Positions 51,578 through 61,861 of a DNA stretch of 64,000 nucleotides are shown piece by piece (positions within the stretch are counted from its first letter, which is position 1; every line of letters begins with the position of its first letter). The DNA is from Paenibacillus sedimenti (lineage in GTDB: Bacteria > Bacillota > Bacilli > Paenibacillales > NBRC-103111), in assembly GCF_014534655.1 (NCBI RefSeq), contig NZ_JACVVD010000004.1, positions 1 to 64,000 of the forward strand, in the 5' to 3' direction. The position numbers and the translations under genes are program-made. The notes beneath the pieces were generated by a model, which made no database searches, was not told the origin of the DNA, and saw nothing but the letters and a program-made list of their open reading frames with translations.

Positions 51578-53170
51578 ATGAATTTTTTCAAGTGGCTTGT
51601 TCAAAGCCGTTATCGCGGCAGGATCTTTTCGTATAATGAATCAGACAATCTGTTGCAGGCAGCGGACCCGGTGAATCAAGAAGGGTCTCCCGCTTCAGGC
51701 GTTTCAACAATTTCGCCTCATTTATCGGACAACCTGCAAAGGGTAAAGGAAGTTTTCAAGCATTGCAGCGACTTTAACATACTTCCTTGGCAGTACGGTC
51801 CCGAATTGAGTTATGCCGCATTCTCCATTTATTTTGATTCAGTCGTTCAAAAAAAAGATCATAATTACTTTAGAGTATCGCTTCAGGATCAAGTTATCCA
51901 CGAGCTTGGGCAAGGAACGATGGTTACGCCAGAAGATATTAAATTCTTTTTCAGCAATAAAGGAGCCTCTTCCGACTCTGCCATATTGGTCGAAGATTTC
52001 AACGAGGCGGTAAACTATGCACTTGAAGGCCATCTCGTCATCTTCTTCGACCAATGGAACAAAGCGCTCAGCTTCAACGCAACAAACCTTGAAACCAGAC
52101 AAGTCACCGAATCGGTCACCGAACCGGTCGTTAAAGGACCTCGAGAAAGCACTGTTGAAAATTTATCAAAAAATTTAGGAATGCTCCGTACACGGTTAAA
52201 GACGCCAAATTTCAAAATAGAAACATTGCCGACGTCAGGACAGACGAGAACGAAGGTTGCATACGGCTATTTGGATGGAACCGTCAACCCTGAGATGTTA
52301 GCCGAATTTCAAAGGAGAATAGCCAAGCTTCAGAACAAAGAGATATTGGAAACCTCGTACATCGAAGAATCCATAGAGGATTCCACTTATTCTCCTTTTC
52401 CTCAATACCGTTACACCGAAAGAACGGATGTTGCCGTTGCCGCCTTACTGGAAGGGAAAATTATTGTTTTGGTTGAAGGAACCGGATCCATCCTGATCTG
52501 TCCCGGGTTGTTATTCGAACTGCTGCAATCCAGTGAAGATTACTATCAAAGAACCGTTATTTCAAGCATTATCCGTGTCCTGAGATTGGTTGCCTTATTT
52601 ATCGCCATAGGCCTGCCCAGCGTATATATTGCTTTTTCCACTTTTCATCCGGAATTAATTCCGACCGTTCTCCTGCTTGCCGTCGTCAACTCCCGTGAAG
52701 GGATTCCATTCCCTGCCGTCTTTGAAGCACTCATTATGGAATTCTTCTTTGAACTGCTTCGGGAGGCCGGAATTCGTCTGCCGCGTCCGGTCGGGTCTGC
52801 GGTGAGCATCGTCGGAGCGCTTGTTATCGGAGAAGCTGCCATCAATGCCGGCATCGCATCGCCGATCATGGTCATTATCGTTGCATTAACCGGGATTGCA
52901 TCCTTTTCCATACCCCAATACAACTTTGCCATTGCGCTGCGCATATTACGGTTTCCCCTCATGCTGTTCGCAGCTGTTTTAGGCATATTCGGCATATTGA
53001 TCGCCTTCATGCTAATTTGGCTCCACTTGGCGAATTTACGTTCTTTAGGCCAGCCTTATTTAAGCCCAGTCGGTCCTTTTATACCACGGCAGATGAGGGA
53101 TGTAATCGTTCGCGCTCCGCTCGAAATCTTAATGCGCTCACCGCGAAATCGCCATATGCGCAAGCCTTGA
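51578..53170 (+). CDS. gerXA: Spore germination receptor subunit GerA (GerXA)
   Basis: The 530-residue protein has a long cytoplasmic N-terminal domain (to about 300), the conserved SPFPQYRYTERTDVAVAALLEG region, PSVYIAFSTFHPELIPTVLLLA and EAAINAGIASPIMVIIVALTGIASF, with about five membrane helices. GerA subunits sit in the inner spore membrane and sense germinants. AGGGAAGGACTG precedes the ATG. It heads the operon gerA-gerC-small gene-gerB. Confidence 0.93.
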   Translation: MNFFKWLVQSRYRGRIFSYNESDNLLQAADPVNQEGSPASGVSTISPHLSDNLQRVKEVFKHCSDFNILPWQYGPELSYAAFSIYFDSVVQKKDHNYFRVSLQDQVIHELGQGTMVTPEDIKFFFSNKGASSDSAILVEDFNEAVNYALEGHLVIFFDQWNKALSFNATNLETRQVTESVTEPVVKGPRESTVENLSKNLGMLRTRLKTPNFKIETLPTSGQTRTKVAYGYLDGTVNPEMLAEFQRRIAKLQNKEILETSYIEESIEDSTYSPFPQYRYTERTDVAVAALLEGKIIVLVEGTGSILICPGLLFELLQSSEDYYQRTVISSIIRVLRLVALFIAIGLPSVYIAFSTFHPELIPTVLLLAVVNSREGIPFPAVFEALIMEFFFELLREAGIRLPRPVGSAVSIVGALVIGEAAINAGIASPIMVIIVALTGIASFSIPQYNFAIALRILRFPLMLFAAVLGIFGILIAFMLIWLHLANLRSLGQPYLSPVGPFIPRQMRDVIVRAPLEILMRSPRNRHMRKP

Positions 53171-53209
53171 AATAAGCAACAATGTCATATTCAGGAGAGA
53201 ACAGGGATC

Positions 53210-54382
53210 ATGAAAAGGCGGATATGGATGATATGCTTAAGCTTATCGGCACTTTTCGCATTGACAGGATGCTGGGATCATGCCGAGCTTCCTGATAGAG
53301 GCTTTGTCATGGGGGTCGCCTTAGATCGAGCCGAGGACGGAAAAATTTCATTGACTACACAAATATTCAAGCCGGCCCAAGGGGTCGGCGCGGCAGGCGG
53401 CAAAGCAGGCGGAACGGCATACGTCAATGTTACGACAGTGGATGATACGGTTCCCACAGCCATTCGCGATATTCCTATTAATCTCGGACGCAAAGCCCAG
53501 TGGAGCCATACCCGCCTAATTATTATTGGTGAGAAGCTGGCTCGCGAACGAGAGATATTCAATTTGCTCGAAGTATTTTATCGGGATCACGAACCGCGAC
53601 TGACGATTTCCATCATGATCGCGGAGGGAAGAGCCGATCAATATTTGAAAATGAGGCCGCACATCGAAAATACGATTGCCCAGCAGTTATTTCAAAGCGA
53701 AAAGGCGACTGCTGTTAGTAGCGGAAAAACAATAGATCTTAATTTACTGAATTTGGGCTTGCAATTGAAAAGCCAGGTCGGTAACGCTATGGTTCCCTAC
53801 TTGTATTTAACGAAAGATTCATCATCCAAGGTCACGAATACAGCCGGTATCGCCATGTTTAAAGAGGGGAAGTTTGCGGGTAAAATGGAACCTGAGAAGG
53901 TTGAAATCTTACAAATGCTGTTGAATAAATATGAAGGCGGTATGATTGATATTCCTTGCCAGAATCCCTCCCAGCAGAATCCTAAAGTTGAAGCAGCGGA
54001 AGTACTCACCATGAAAAGCAAATGGAGGCCAACCGCTATGGAAGAGAATTCATTGAAAGTTCATGTAAAACTCAACATGGAAGTAGCTGTCGTGGAGTTG
54101 AGCTGCTCCAAGCTGGAAACGGTAGAAGAGGAAAAGAAGTTCGCGAAAACAATTGAGGAGCAGATGAAACATCGTATTACGGAAACAACCGATTGGTTGA
54201 AAAAAAACAAATTCGACGCCATAGGATTGGGCAACAAAGTGTATCAGAAAAATCCGTCATTGTGGAAAAAGTGGAAAAAAAACTGGGATGACCGATTTGC
54301 CGAGAGTGAGTTCGATATCGATGTTGAGGTCAAGGTCATGAACAGCGGAACCACAATCAGCAAGCCCATTTTTAAAAAATAG
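53210..54382 (+). CDS. gerXC: Ger(x)C family germination lipoprotein
   Basis: The 390-residue lipoprotein has a signal peptide ending at LTGCWDHAELPDRGFVMGVA (lipobox cysteine about residue 23), the ARE-type VGxAxDR pattern and ITIMIAEGRADQYLKMRPHIE-like text (RLTISIMIAEGRADQYL). GerC subunits attach to the outer face of the inner spore membrane. AGGAGAGAACAGGG is upstream of ATG 53210. It is second in the receptor operon. Confidence 0.92.
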   Translation: MKRRIWMICLSLSALFALTGCWDHAELPDRGFVMGVALDRAEDGKISLTTQIFKPAQGVGAAGGKAGGTAYVNVTTVDDTVPTAIRDIPINLGRKAQWSHTRLIIIGEKLAREREIFNLLEVFYRDHEPRLTISIMIAEGRADQYLKMRPHIENTIAQQLFQSEKATAVSSGKTIDLNLLNLGLQLKSQVGNAMVPYLYLTKDSSSKVTNTAGIAMFKEGKFAGKMEPEKVEILQMLLNKYEGGMIDIPCQNPSQQNPKVEAAEVLTMKSKWRPTAMEENSLKVHVKLNMEVAVVELSCSKLETVEEEKKFAKTIEEQMKHRITETTDWLKKNKFDAIGLGNKVYQKNPSLWKKWKKNWDDRFAESEFDIDVEVKVMNSGTTISKPIFKK

Positions 54383-54396
54383 AAGGGACCGGAAAA

Positions 54397-54639
54397 ATGT
54401 CGGTAAAAATATTATCGCTGTTGGTGATTTACGGGGTCATTTCGCTCGCGGACATACCGAAACTTAAAAAGTTGGGCAGCCGTGAACGTATTGCTTATTC
54501 TGGCATGCTGCTGCTTACGGTTTACCTTGGCATCAATTATATGCTTGACCTGAGATGGCCGTTTCTCGAAGAAGCCGCCGCTGTACTCATTGGTGAACCG
54601 GCTCGTCTCATCGTTGAGTTTTTGAAGGTTCCTTCTTAA
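54397..54639 (+). CDS. Small membrane protein in the germination operon (80 aa)
   Basis: The protein has two hydrophobic segments, LSLLVIYGVISLADIPKL and IAYSGMLLLTVYLGINYML, and ends with an amphipathic helix. GAAGGGACCGG is upstream. Small two-helix proteins like this are encoded in several Ger operons (GerD/GerQ-like subunits are reported), but no specific family was recognised here. Position between gerC and gerB supports a role in the receptor. Confidence 0.75.
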   Translation: MSVKILSLLVIYGVISLADIPKLKKLGSRERIAYSGMLLLTVYLGINYMLDLRWPFLEEAAAVLIGEPARLIVEFLKVPS

Positions 54640-54670
54640 CCAAAAATCTGCTGCTATGGGGGTGCAAGAG

Positions 54671-55771
54671 ATGATAGCTAAGGAGCAAATCAGCTCCGCG
54701 CAAATGTCCGTTTTATTTTTTTCTTTCATGACGGGCTCTTCTATCGTAAACATCCCCGGACCGTTAATCGGCTACGCCAAAAACGGAGCGTGGATTTCCC
54801 TATTATTGTCTATATCTGCGGGCTTATTCTTCCTATCCTGCATCCTGTATTTATACCGAAGATTCCCCGACCTGACTTTGATCGAATACAGCAGGGCTTT
54901 GGTTGGTAATTGGGTAACGGTTCTTCTCGCAATTCCCTTTATTTCGTTTCAATTCCATATGACATCCGGAATCGTCCTGGATATCGGTTTATTTATGACC
55001 AGTTCCATGATGCGGCAAACCCCTTTGCATCTATTTATATTTTTCGTATTTGTGGTTGTCGCTCTTGCGGTACGTTCAGGGATCGAAACGATTGCTCGAA
55101 TGATCTTTGTTCCAATGGCCGGTGTCCTCTGTTTCATCATTCTCATTCTTGTACTCGCCTTCAAGAATTATGAGATCGATCATCTGTTTCCCATCATGCC
55201 GGATGGTGTCAAACCGGTACTTCTTGGCGCTTATTTCTCTTACGGGTTTCCCTATGTTGAGCTTGTGCTTATGGCCATGCTTCTTCCCTACGTACGCAAA
55301 GAAAGCCAAACAAATGTAAAGATGGGCATGTATCTCGCCTTGCTTATAAACGGTTTTTTTTTAATCGCCGTAACGCTCAGCACGATATTAGTGTTCGGTC
55401 CAATGGCAGGGGAACGAAATTATTCGATGTTTGAGGTAGCTCGAATCATCGACCTGTTGGAAGTCATTCAAAGGATTGAATCCCTCATCGGCATCTCCTT
55501 GATTATGGCTTCTTTTATCAAAGCAACCATTACGTTATTTATACTAAATTTAACGTTTACGAAATTGTTCAAGCTTCGGGACGATCGTATTCTGATCCTT
55601 CCCATTACGGTGGCCTGTTATTTTTTTTCACTGCTTCAAATTGGCAAAGGAGCAGCCCATTGGATTCATTCCGTATCGGTTATTCATCCTTTATGGGCCA
55701 CTTTTGCTTATATGCTGCCCTTAATCGTCGTTACATCGGCTTCAGTAATAAGGAAAAAAACACCTCAATAA
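54671..55771 (+). CDS. gerXB: Spore germination receptor subunit GerB (GerXB)
   Basis: The 366-residue protein (from ATG 54671, GGGGGTGCAAGAG upstream; an in-frame ATG is at 54656) has ten membrane helices of the APC-type transporter fold and starts ISSAQMSVLFFSFMTGSSIV, as GerAB proteins do. GerAB binds the germinant amino acid (established for B. subtilis GerAB and alanine). The ligand here is unknown. It closes the operon. Confidence 0.92.
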   Translation: MIAKEQISSAQMSVLFFSFMTGSSIVNIPGPLIGYAKNGAWISLLLSISAGLFFLSCILYLYRRFPDLTLIEYSRALVGNWVTVLLAIPFISFQFHMTSGIVLDIGLFMTSSMMRQTPLHLFIFFVFVVVALAVRSGIETIARMIFVPMAGVLCFIILILVLAFKNYEIDHLFPIMPDGVKPVLLGAYFSYGFPYVELVLMAMLLPYVRKESQTNVKMGMYLALLINGFFLIAVTLSTILVFGPMAGERNYSMFEVARIIDLLEVIQRIESLIGISLIMASFIKATITLFILNLTFTKLFKLRDDRILILPITVACYFFSLLQIGKGAAHWIHSVSVIHPLWATFAYMLPLIVVTSASVIRKKTPQ

Positions 55772-55925
55772 TTCGATTAAAGTTGCGGTACTTATACGTT
55801 TTAGACACCGAATCATTTTACCGGAAATTTCCATGTCAATTTTGATTCTTCTTGGGACAAGTTAAAGGTGCTTATGTTCTTATAAACCGACAACAGTCTT
55901 TGGACATGGAGGAGAGACGATATCA

Positions 55926-57341
55926 TTGCTTTGGATTATTTTGACCCTCTTACTGTTAATCAGCCAAGCTGCAATTGTTTTAATCAATGAATATTGTCGT
56001 CCGCAAAAAGCAGTTGCTTGGCTTGTAATCCTGTACATATTTCCGCTTATTGGTTTCCTGCTCTATTATTTTGTCGCAAAAGAATATTCCTGTTTCTATC
56101 CTGTACGGCACAAAGATAACAGGATATTGGAACATTTAAAGGAAAAACTAGCGGATAGATGCAAAATACGACTGCCAATAGATTTGGCCGACCAACCCAT
56201 TCATCAGGATGAAGGTTTGCATGCCATACTTAAAAACGGAAACTCCCTCCCCATTACCGCCTGTAATGAAACAACGGTATATATCGAAGGAGAAAAAGCT
56301 TTTGATGCGATGTTTGAATCCATCTCTTTAGCGAAGCATCATATTCACATTGAATTTTACATTATCCGCGACGATAATCTTGGTACGCGGTTTCAACAAT
56401 TATTGATCCAAAAAGCGCAGGAAGGAGTAGAAGTGCGGCTTCTATACGACGGGATCGGTTGCCGCAAATTAGGGAAAACCTTTTTGGAGGGGCTGCATAA
56501 TGCCGGTGTAGAGACAGGTTGCTTTTTTCCCCTGCTATCCACATTCATCGACAAGCGGATCAATTACCGTAATCATCGGAAAATAGTGGTTGTAGATGGT
56601 GAAGTCGGTTTTATCGGAGGCTTAAATATCGGTGATGAATACTTGGGAAACAACTCAGAAATCGGATATTGGCGGGATACTCATTTCAAGATTAAAGGTG
56701 ATGCGGTTCTGTGGATCCAATATACTTTTTCAACCGATTGGTACGAGGTCAAACAACAGTTACTAACCGCTCCCGAATATTATCCTGTTCAGGAAAGTCA
56801 AGGAAACGAATTCGTACAAATCGTGAAAAGCGGCCCGGATGAAACGATCCTCGAGCTTATTTTCTCCTTAATCGTTTCTGCGAAGAAGCGGATCTATATT
56901 GAAACGCCTTATTTCGTGCCCGATCCCAGCGTTTTATTGGCTTTGAAAACGGCTGCAATTCGAGGAGTCGATGTTCGTATCATTATTCCTGCCGTTCCTG
57001 ATTCAAAGCTTGTTTACTTAGCTTCATTATCCTATGTTCGGGAATTGCTGCAAGCAGGTATTCGGTTTTATCGCTATCAAAAAGGGTTTATCCATGCCAA
57101 AGTAATCATAAGCGATGACGTGGCATGCTCCGGCAGCACAAATATGGATATGCGCAGCTTTACCGGCCAATTCGAGATTAATGCAGTCTTTTTTGATGGG
57201 AAGATCGTGGACCGCCTGCTTAAAGAATTTAATCGCGATCTTGGCGAAAGCGAGGAGGTTTTGCTCACGGAATTTGAAAAATGGCGGAAATTTCAAAAGA
57301 TGAAGGAAGTATTCGCACGTCTGCTCTCCCCTTTATTTTAA
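55926..57341 (+). CDS. cls: Cardiolipin synthase (PLD family)
   Basis: From TTG 55926 (GGAGGAGAGACG upstream) the 471-residue protein has two N-terminal membrane helices (residues 1-50), a first HKD motif in NHRKIVVVDGEVGFIGG and a second in HAKVIISDDVACSGSTNMDMRSF, the pair needed to join two phosphatidylglycerols into cardiolipin. Both motifs are complete. It is apparently a single-gene unit. Confidence 0.93.
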   Translation: MLWIILTLLLLISQAAIVLINEYCRPQKAVAWLVILYIFPLIGFLLYYFVAKEYSCFYPVRHKDNRILEHLKEKLADRCKIRLPIDLADQPIHQDEGLHAILKNGNSLPITACNETTVYIEGEKAFDAMFESISLAKHHIHIEFYIIRDDNLGTRFQQLLIQKAQEGVEVRLLYDGIGCRKLGKTFLEGLHNAGVETGCFFPLLSTFIDKRINYRNHRKIVVVDGEVGFIGGLNIGDEYLGNNSEIGYWRDTHFKIKGDAVLWIQYTFSTDWYEVKQQLLTAPEYYPVQESQGNEFVQIVKSGPDETILELIFSLIVSAKKRIYIETPYFVPDPSVLLALKTAAIRGVDVRIIIPAVPDSKLVYLASLSYVRELLQAGIRFYRYQKGFIHAKVIISDDVACSGSTNMDMRSFTGQFEINAVFFDGKIVDRLLKEFNRDLGESEEVLLTEFEKWRKFQKMKEVFARLLSPLF

Positions 57342-57425
57342 AGGTACTCAGTCAATGAATGATCATCTGGTAAGAAGCGCATACTTAGAAACGATAATCA
57401 ACGGATCAAGCAAAAGGGGAAGTTT

Positions 57426-58399
57426 ATGCAGAGAACGATCCTATTCCTCTCCGAAGTATTTGGCAGCGGTCATACCAAAGCAGCGGAGGCATTGGTACAA
57501 AGTATTTCGCTTCTTGAACCGTCCATACATACCCGGATTATTGAACCGGGAAGGATACTCCACCCGATTGCAACTTCTTTGTTTCTTCGTTCATACAAGA
57601 AAATCATTACGAATTACCCTTTTTTATGGAAAATCATCTATCGATCGAATAAAAATCAACCTGTTCCCTGCTGGCTTCAGTTTATTATCTATCAATTGTT
57701 TCACAGAAATATAGAACTAATTCTGGAACAATTCAAGCCTAGTCTAGTTATTAGTACGCATCCGTTCAGCAGCTCGTCATTATCCCGGATTAAAAAATTA
57801 GGAAATCCCGTTCGCTTGTGTACGGTTATCACTGATTTTCACGTACACAGCCTCTGGGTTCAACCCGAAGTGGAACTCTATATCGTATCCGGTGATGAAG
57901 CAGGGCGGCAATTATTCGAAATGGGAATCCCGCAAGAGCGGATTGCCGTTACCGGAATTCCTATACGGATGAATTTTTGGACGAAAAACAATAAACAAGA
58001 GGCAAAGAAGGAATTAAAATTGAATAACTTGCCTACCGTGATGGTTATGGGCGGAGGGTTAGGATTGGGCGGCATTGAGGAACTTGCTTTTTCATTAATG
58101 AAGTGGAAGGAATCCATCCAGTTATTGATATGTACCGGATCGAACGATCGTCTCAGGCTTTCTTTGTTAAGAAATAAACACTTTCAGCGGGGCATGAAGA
58201 ACATAACTGTAGTCATTTGGTCAATTTAGAATTAGCCATAAAAATAAATGACTTGCAAGAAATCGATGACTGGATCGATAAACTGCTTTTTTCTCCCGGA
58301 ATTTTCGAACCTTGGCTTGCCAGGATCGAACAGTTCCAACAAAAAATGAATCCGCTGGCCGGAGCAAAAACTATTATAGAACTACTTGGTCAAACATAA
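57426..58399 (+). pseudogene. MGDG synthase/UgtP-like glycosyltransferase with internal deletion
   Basis: The first part (57426-58206) reads like a UgtP/MurG-type enzyme: FLSEVFGSGHTKAAEALVQS, THPFSSSSLSRIKK, TDFHVHSLWVQPEVELYIV and VMVMGGGLGLGGIEELA. After NITVV the frame stops at 58229, while a second frame (LELAIKINDLQEIDDWIDKL to the end at 58399) carries the family's extreme C-terminus. The 100 or so residues between, which include the sugar-nucleotide site, are missing, so this is a deleted, inactive gene. Confidence 0.8.
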
Positions 58400-58416
58400 A
58401 ACCAGGGAGAAATAGG

Positions 58417-58902
58417 ATGTATATAAAAGAAAGGGAAATACTTTTATATTTTCGCGCTTGGATACCGGAACATCCCAGAGGTGTGCTGATTTTTATCCAT
58501 GGCGCGGCAGAACATTCGGGACTGTATGGCCATATCGGAACGGAGAGTATGAACCGGCAGATTGCTTGCATGGCTCCTGATCTTAGAGGATTCGGACAGT
58601 CCGCCGGACAAAAAGGTCATATTCACCGATTTCAAGATTACCTGGACGATCTCGATCAGTTGGTTATCCAAATTCAGAAGCAGTACCCGCAATTGTCCAT
58701 CTTTCTGTTCGGCCACAGTTTAGGGGCTCTAATTGTCATCCGATATGTTCAACGCTTTACGAATGTTTTTGTTTTATATTTATTTTCGTTTCTGAAAATT
58801 ACTCATCATCACCGGAATCATCATCGTCATTTTCATCGGACTGCTGCTCCATGGATGGCAGTCCCGCCAGATAACCAACATAGCCCGGATTTTGTACACT
58901 AA
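58417..58902 (+). pseudogene. Alpha/beta hydrolase (monoacylglycerol lipase-like), C-terminally truncated
   Basis: From ATG 58417 (AGGGAGAAATAGG upstream) the frame gives IFIHGAAEHSGLYGHIG, PDLRGFGQSAGQKGHIHRFQ and the nucleophile elbow FLFGHSLGALIVIRYVQR, then departs from the family near 58755 and becomes His/Pro-rich, ending at 58902. The catalytic Asp and His regions are absent. The foreign tail is antisense to the PhoX fragment, so a rearrangement joined them. Confidence 0.8.
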
Positions 58903-59071
58903 CCATGAGATAGCTGAATCCGTCTAAGCCATCCACCACTTGTAATCCCGTCGCTTCACCGCCGCCCGGTACAGAAACTAAGCGAGAAAGCTTCTTGGTA
59001 TCAATGTTATATGCCCATGTGTAGTTGTTTTTATGCAATTTGGAATCTTCCAGGAAATGCGGAGAGAACAC
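58799..59071 (-). pseudogene. PhoX-type phosphatase, C-terminal fragment
   Basis: The frame YTWAYNIDTKKLSRLVSVPG with GGEATGLQVVDGLDGFSYLM and SVQNPG, then an acidic tail, matches the C-terminal end of PhoX-like (DUF839) alkaline phosphatases. The N-terminal 400 or more residues and the metal site are missing. It abuts the NDH-2 fragment with a short overlap, and no start or ribosome site is seen. Confidence 0.7.
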
Positions 59072-59471
59072 TAGGTACCCGGTCCAAAATGCGAATTTTC
59101 AGATCCGGGCGGGTTTCTCTCAACTCAGAGGCTACTTCCACTCCGCTTAACCCGCCGCCGACAATGGTCACTTGCCCATACACCTTCACTTCAAAAACGT
59201 TCTGATACGTCTTTCTTGCCGACGATAAAGATTGAATGCTGTTTGCATATTCCCGGACTCCGGGAATATCGCGGAAGAGGTCGACACATCCCAGCGAAAT
59301 GACGAGCCAGTCATAGCTTATCCAACCGTCGCCATCAATCTGGACGATTTTATTCGCGAGGTCTATGCGATTCACTTCCGCAAAACGTAAGGCCAGTCGA
59401 GCATCCACAGGAAATGGTGAACGAATATTCATTTCCGAAACAGGGTTCTTCCTCAGTGAGTTGATAACCAA
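59031..59471 (-). pseudogene. Type II NADH dehydrogenase, internal fragment
   Basis: The frame contains SPFPVDARLALRFAEVNRID, YDWLVISLGC and a Rossmann motif VTIVGGGLSGVEVASELRET, as in the middle of NDH-2 flavoproteins. The N-terminal FAD motif and the C-terminal membrane domain are absent. Its downstream end is lost at the join with the PhoX fragment near 59071. Upstream (59472-59486) only a few bases separate it from the SulP gene end. Confidence 0.75.
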
Positions 59472-59486
59472 CCGATACAGTCAGAT

Positions 59487-61265
59487 TTAAGTCAATACAA
59501 GTTCCTTTTGTTTTTCCGGTTCATTTGGTTTCTCCAATTTCGATCTCTTCGGTGGATTAGACAGCTCGGCACATTCCTTAAATGCAAAATGTTTGCAGCC
59601 CTTGCATTTGTTGAAATCAAGCCTGGTTAATGCATAGTTGATCGCTTGACCCGTATGTTCAAAAAAGTGACTCGCACCGATTCCTTCATACGATCCCGTT
59701 CTTTCCAGCAAGCTTTTCGGTTGTTGACGAATCCCGGAAACCAGCAGCTTGCCGCCGTTTTTATGAATCTTTTTGATGACGTCGACAAGTACGGCCTCTC
59801 CGCTTGTATCAAGATATGGGACCTTGCTCATGCGAAGCAATATCGTTTTCTGACCGGACTCAAGCTCTTTCGATACGGAGTCTTCAAGCGCTTGGGTTGT
59901 CGCGAAAAATAGGGGCCCTTCCAGCGTAAACATACTGATTTGCGGGCATGCGCTTCCTTTTGCCACCCGTTCCGGTACGACTTTGTTAAATTTCGTATCC
60001 GGCGATACTTTGAGAACGGAATGGACCGAATTCATCTGCTTGATAAACAGAATGACCGCACACACCAAGCCGAATTCTACCGCAGTCGTTAAATCGATGA
60101 ACACCGTCAGCACGAACGTAAGCAGCAGCACGATAGAATCATACGTTTTGGTCATCAGAATGTGCGCAAATTCTTTGCGTTCGCTCATGTTCCATGCAAC
60201 AACCATCAAGACCGGCGCCATGCTGGCCATCGGAATGAGCGACGCGAACGGCGAGAGAAGCAGAAGCACGGCGAGTACGACCACTCCATGGATAATGCCG
60301 GACAGCGGAGATACGCCGCCGTTTTTAATGTTCGTAGCTGTCCGTGCGATCGCTCCGGTTGCCGCAATCCCTCCGAACAACGGCGTGATCATATTGGCTA
60401 AGCCTTGCCCGATCAACTCGCGGTTGCTGTTATGCTTGCTTCCCGTCATTCCATCGGCTACCACGGCGCAAAGCAGGGATTCTATGGCCCCGAGCATGGC
60501 AATCGTGAAAGCCGGACCCATCAGCTCTACGATCTTATCCATATTGATTTGCGGAATTTGGAGGCTTGGCAGAGTGCTGGGAATGCCCCCGAATTTGGAA
60601 CCAATCGTCGCGACTTGATCCGGATAAAATATGGTGGCCACCACAGTGCTCACGAGCAGTCCCACCAAAGCACCCGGAATCTTCGGTAAAAATTTCGTCA
60701 TCAAAATGATAATCGTTAAACAAAGGGCGGCGGTAATCACGCTGTACACATTAACGGTGACCAGATGCGTGAAGATTTCTACTATATTTTCATGAAAAAA
60801 TTCATGCTTCTTCACACCGCTAAGACCTAAGAAATCGGATATTTGACTCGAGAAAATGATGACGCCAATACCCGTAGTAAAACCGATCACGACCGGCTTC
60901 GGAAAAAACTTGATAATCGTACCGATCCTGAGCAGACCCATGAGCAAGAGCATTACCCCGGCCATGAAGCCGGCAATCAGTAAATTTTCATATCCGTACA
61001 CACTTGCAATCCCGAACAAAACCGGAATAAACGCCCCCGTCGGACCGGTGATCGCAAATCTCGATCCGCCGATCAGCGAAGCCAGGATACCGGCAATAAT
61101 CGTGGTGTAGATCCCGTACTCCGGCTTCACTCCGGACGAAATGGCAAATGCCATCCCTAGCGGAAGAGCGACGATGCCGACAATTAAACCAGCTACCAAA
61201 TCTTTCTGCAAACTTCCGATAGAATAGCCTTGAAATCGGTCCAGCCCCAACAATCGGGTGATCAT
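59487..61265 (-). CDS. SulP-family anion (bicarbonate/sulfate) transporter with STAS domain
   Basis: The 592-residue protein has about 10-12 membrane helices (RDL beginning LVAGLIVGIVALPLGMAFAI, the ISGVKPEYGIYTTIIAG and SRFAITGPTGAFIPVLFG motifs) and a C-terminal STAS domain (QISMFTLEGPLFFATTQALE, LRMSKVPYLDTSGEAVL). A cysteine-containing tail follows (CKGCKHFAFKEC). SulP proteins paired with carbonic anhydrase usually carry bicarbonate. The start overlaps the carbonic anhydrase stop by 4 bases (ATGA). Confidence 0.9.
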   Translation of the reverse strand: MITRLLGLDRFQGYSIGSLQKDLVAGLIVGIVALPLGMAFAISSGVKPEYGIYTTIIAGILASLIGGSRFAITGPTGAFIPVLFGIASVYGYENLLIAGFMAGVMLLLMGLLRIGTIIKFFPKPVVIGFTTGIGVIIFSSQISDFLGLSGVKKHEFFHENIVEIFTHLVTVNVYSVITAALCLTIIILMTKFLPKIPGALVGLLVSTVVATIFYPDQVATIGSKFGGIPSTLPSLQIPQINMDKIVELMGPAFTIAMLGAIESLLCAVVADGMTGSKHNSNRELIGQGLANMITPLFGGIAATGAIARTATNIKNGGVSPLSGIIHGVVVLAVLLLLSPFASLIPMASMAPVLMVVAWNMSERKEFAHILMTKTYDSIVLLLTFVLTVFIDLTTAVEFGLVCAVILFIKQMNSVHSVLKVSPDTKFNKVVPERVAKGSACPQISMFTLEGPLFFATTQALEDSVSKELESGQKTILLRMSKVPYLDTSGEAVLVDVIKKIHKNGGKLLVSGIRQQPKSLLERTGSYEGIGASHFFEHTGQAINYALTRLDFNKCKGCKHFAFKECAELSNPPKRSKLEKPNEPEKQKELVLT

Positions 61266-61861
61266 ACGATTCCCTCCAGAACCATTTCTCTTTGGCTGCC
61301 ATTAACGACCATTTCCAACTTCCCGGTGTGAGGGTCGATAACGAGCCCATGTACCGGAATGGTCTCAGCCAAAAACGGATGCTTTGAAATGACCGACACG
61401 GTAGACCTCACGCTTTCATACACGTTATCAAACTTCTCCAGCCAATTCTCCAGATTAATTCCGGAGTTTTCGACCATCTGTATGGTTTGCTTGGAAATTC
61501 CACGCTCCATTAACTTTTCAACAAATGCATGTGTATTCATGCACTGCATTCCGCAATCATGATGCCCTACGACGACGACTTCTTCCGCTTTCAACATGTG
61601 GATGGCAACTAGAATCGATTGCATAACAGATCCGAACGGATGCTGCACTTGAGCTCCTGCTACCCGGACGATAATTGCCTGGCCTTGATCAATGCCCATC
61701 GCCCGTTCCATAAGTTCGACCAAACGGGTATCCATGCACGCAAGAATGACCATGCGTTTGTCCGGATATTTGGTTGTTTGATACCTTTCATATCCTTTTG
61801 CGTCACAAAATCTCCCATTCGCACGAATAATTTGGAATAGATTGTCATTTTCTCTCATCAT
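61262..61861 (-). CDS. Beta-class carbonic anhydrase
   Basis: From ATG 61861 (GTGTGGAGGGAAAA upstream) the product has 199 residues. Zinc ligands are in ACMDTR (Cys, Asp-Arg dyad) and GHHDCGM (His, Cys). It hydrates CO2 to bicarbonate and, with the coupled SulP transporter downstream, probably sets cytoplasmic bicarbonate. The two genes form an operon read leftward from the 61862-62136 region, which also contains PhoP boxes read the other way. Confidence 0.92.
   Translation of the reverse strand: MMRENDNLFQIIRANGRFCDAKGYERYQTTKYPDKRMVILACMDTRLVELMERAMGIDQGQAIIVRVAGAQVQHPFGSVMQSILVAIHMLKAEEVVVVGHHDCGMQCMNTHAFVEKLMERGISKQTIQMVENSGINLENWLEKFDNVYESVRSTVSVISKHPFLAETIPVHGLVIDPHTGKLEMVVNGSQREMVLEGIV

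Noticed and set aside
59983-60618. Open frame antisense to the SulP gene
   Set aside because: It is a shadow of the transporter gene, with unlikely composition and no ribosome site.
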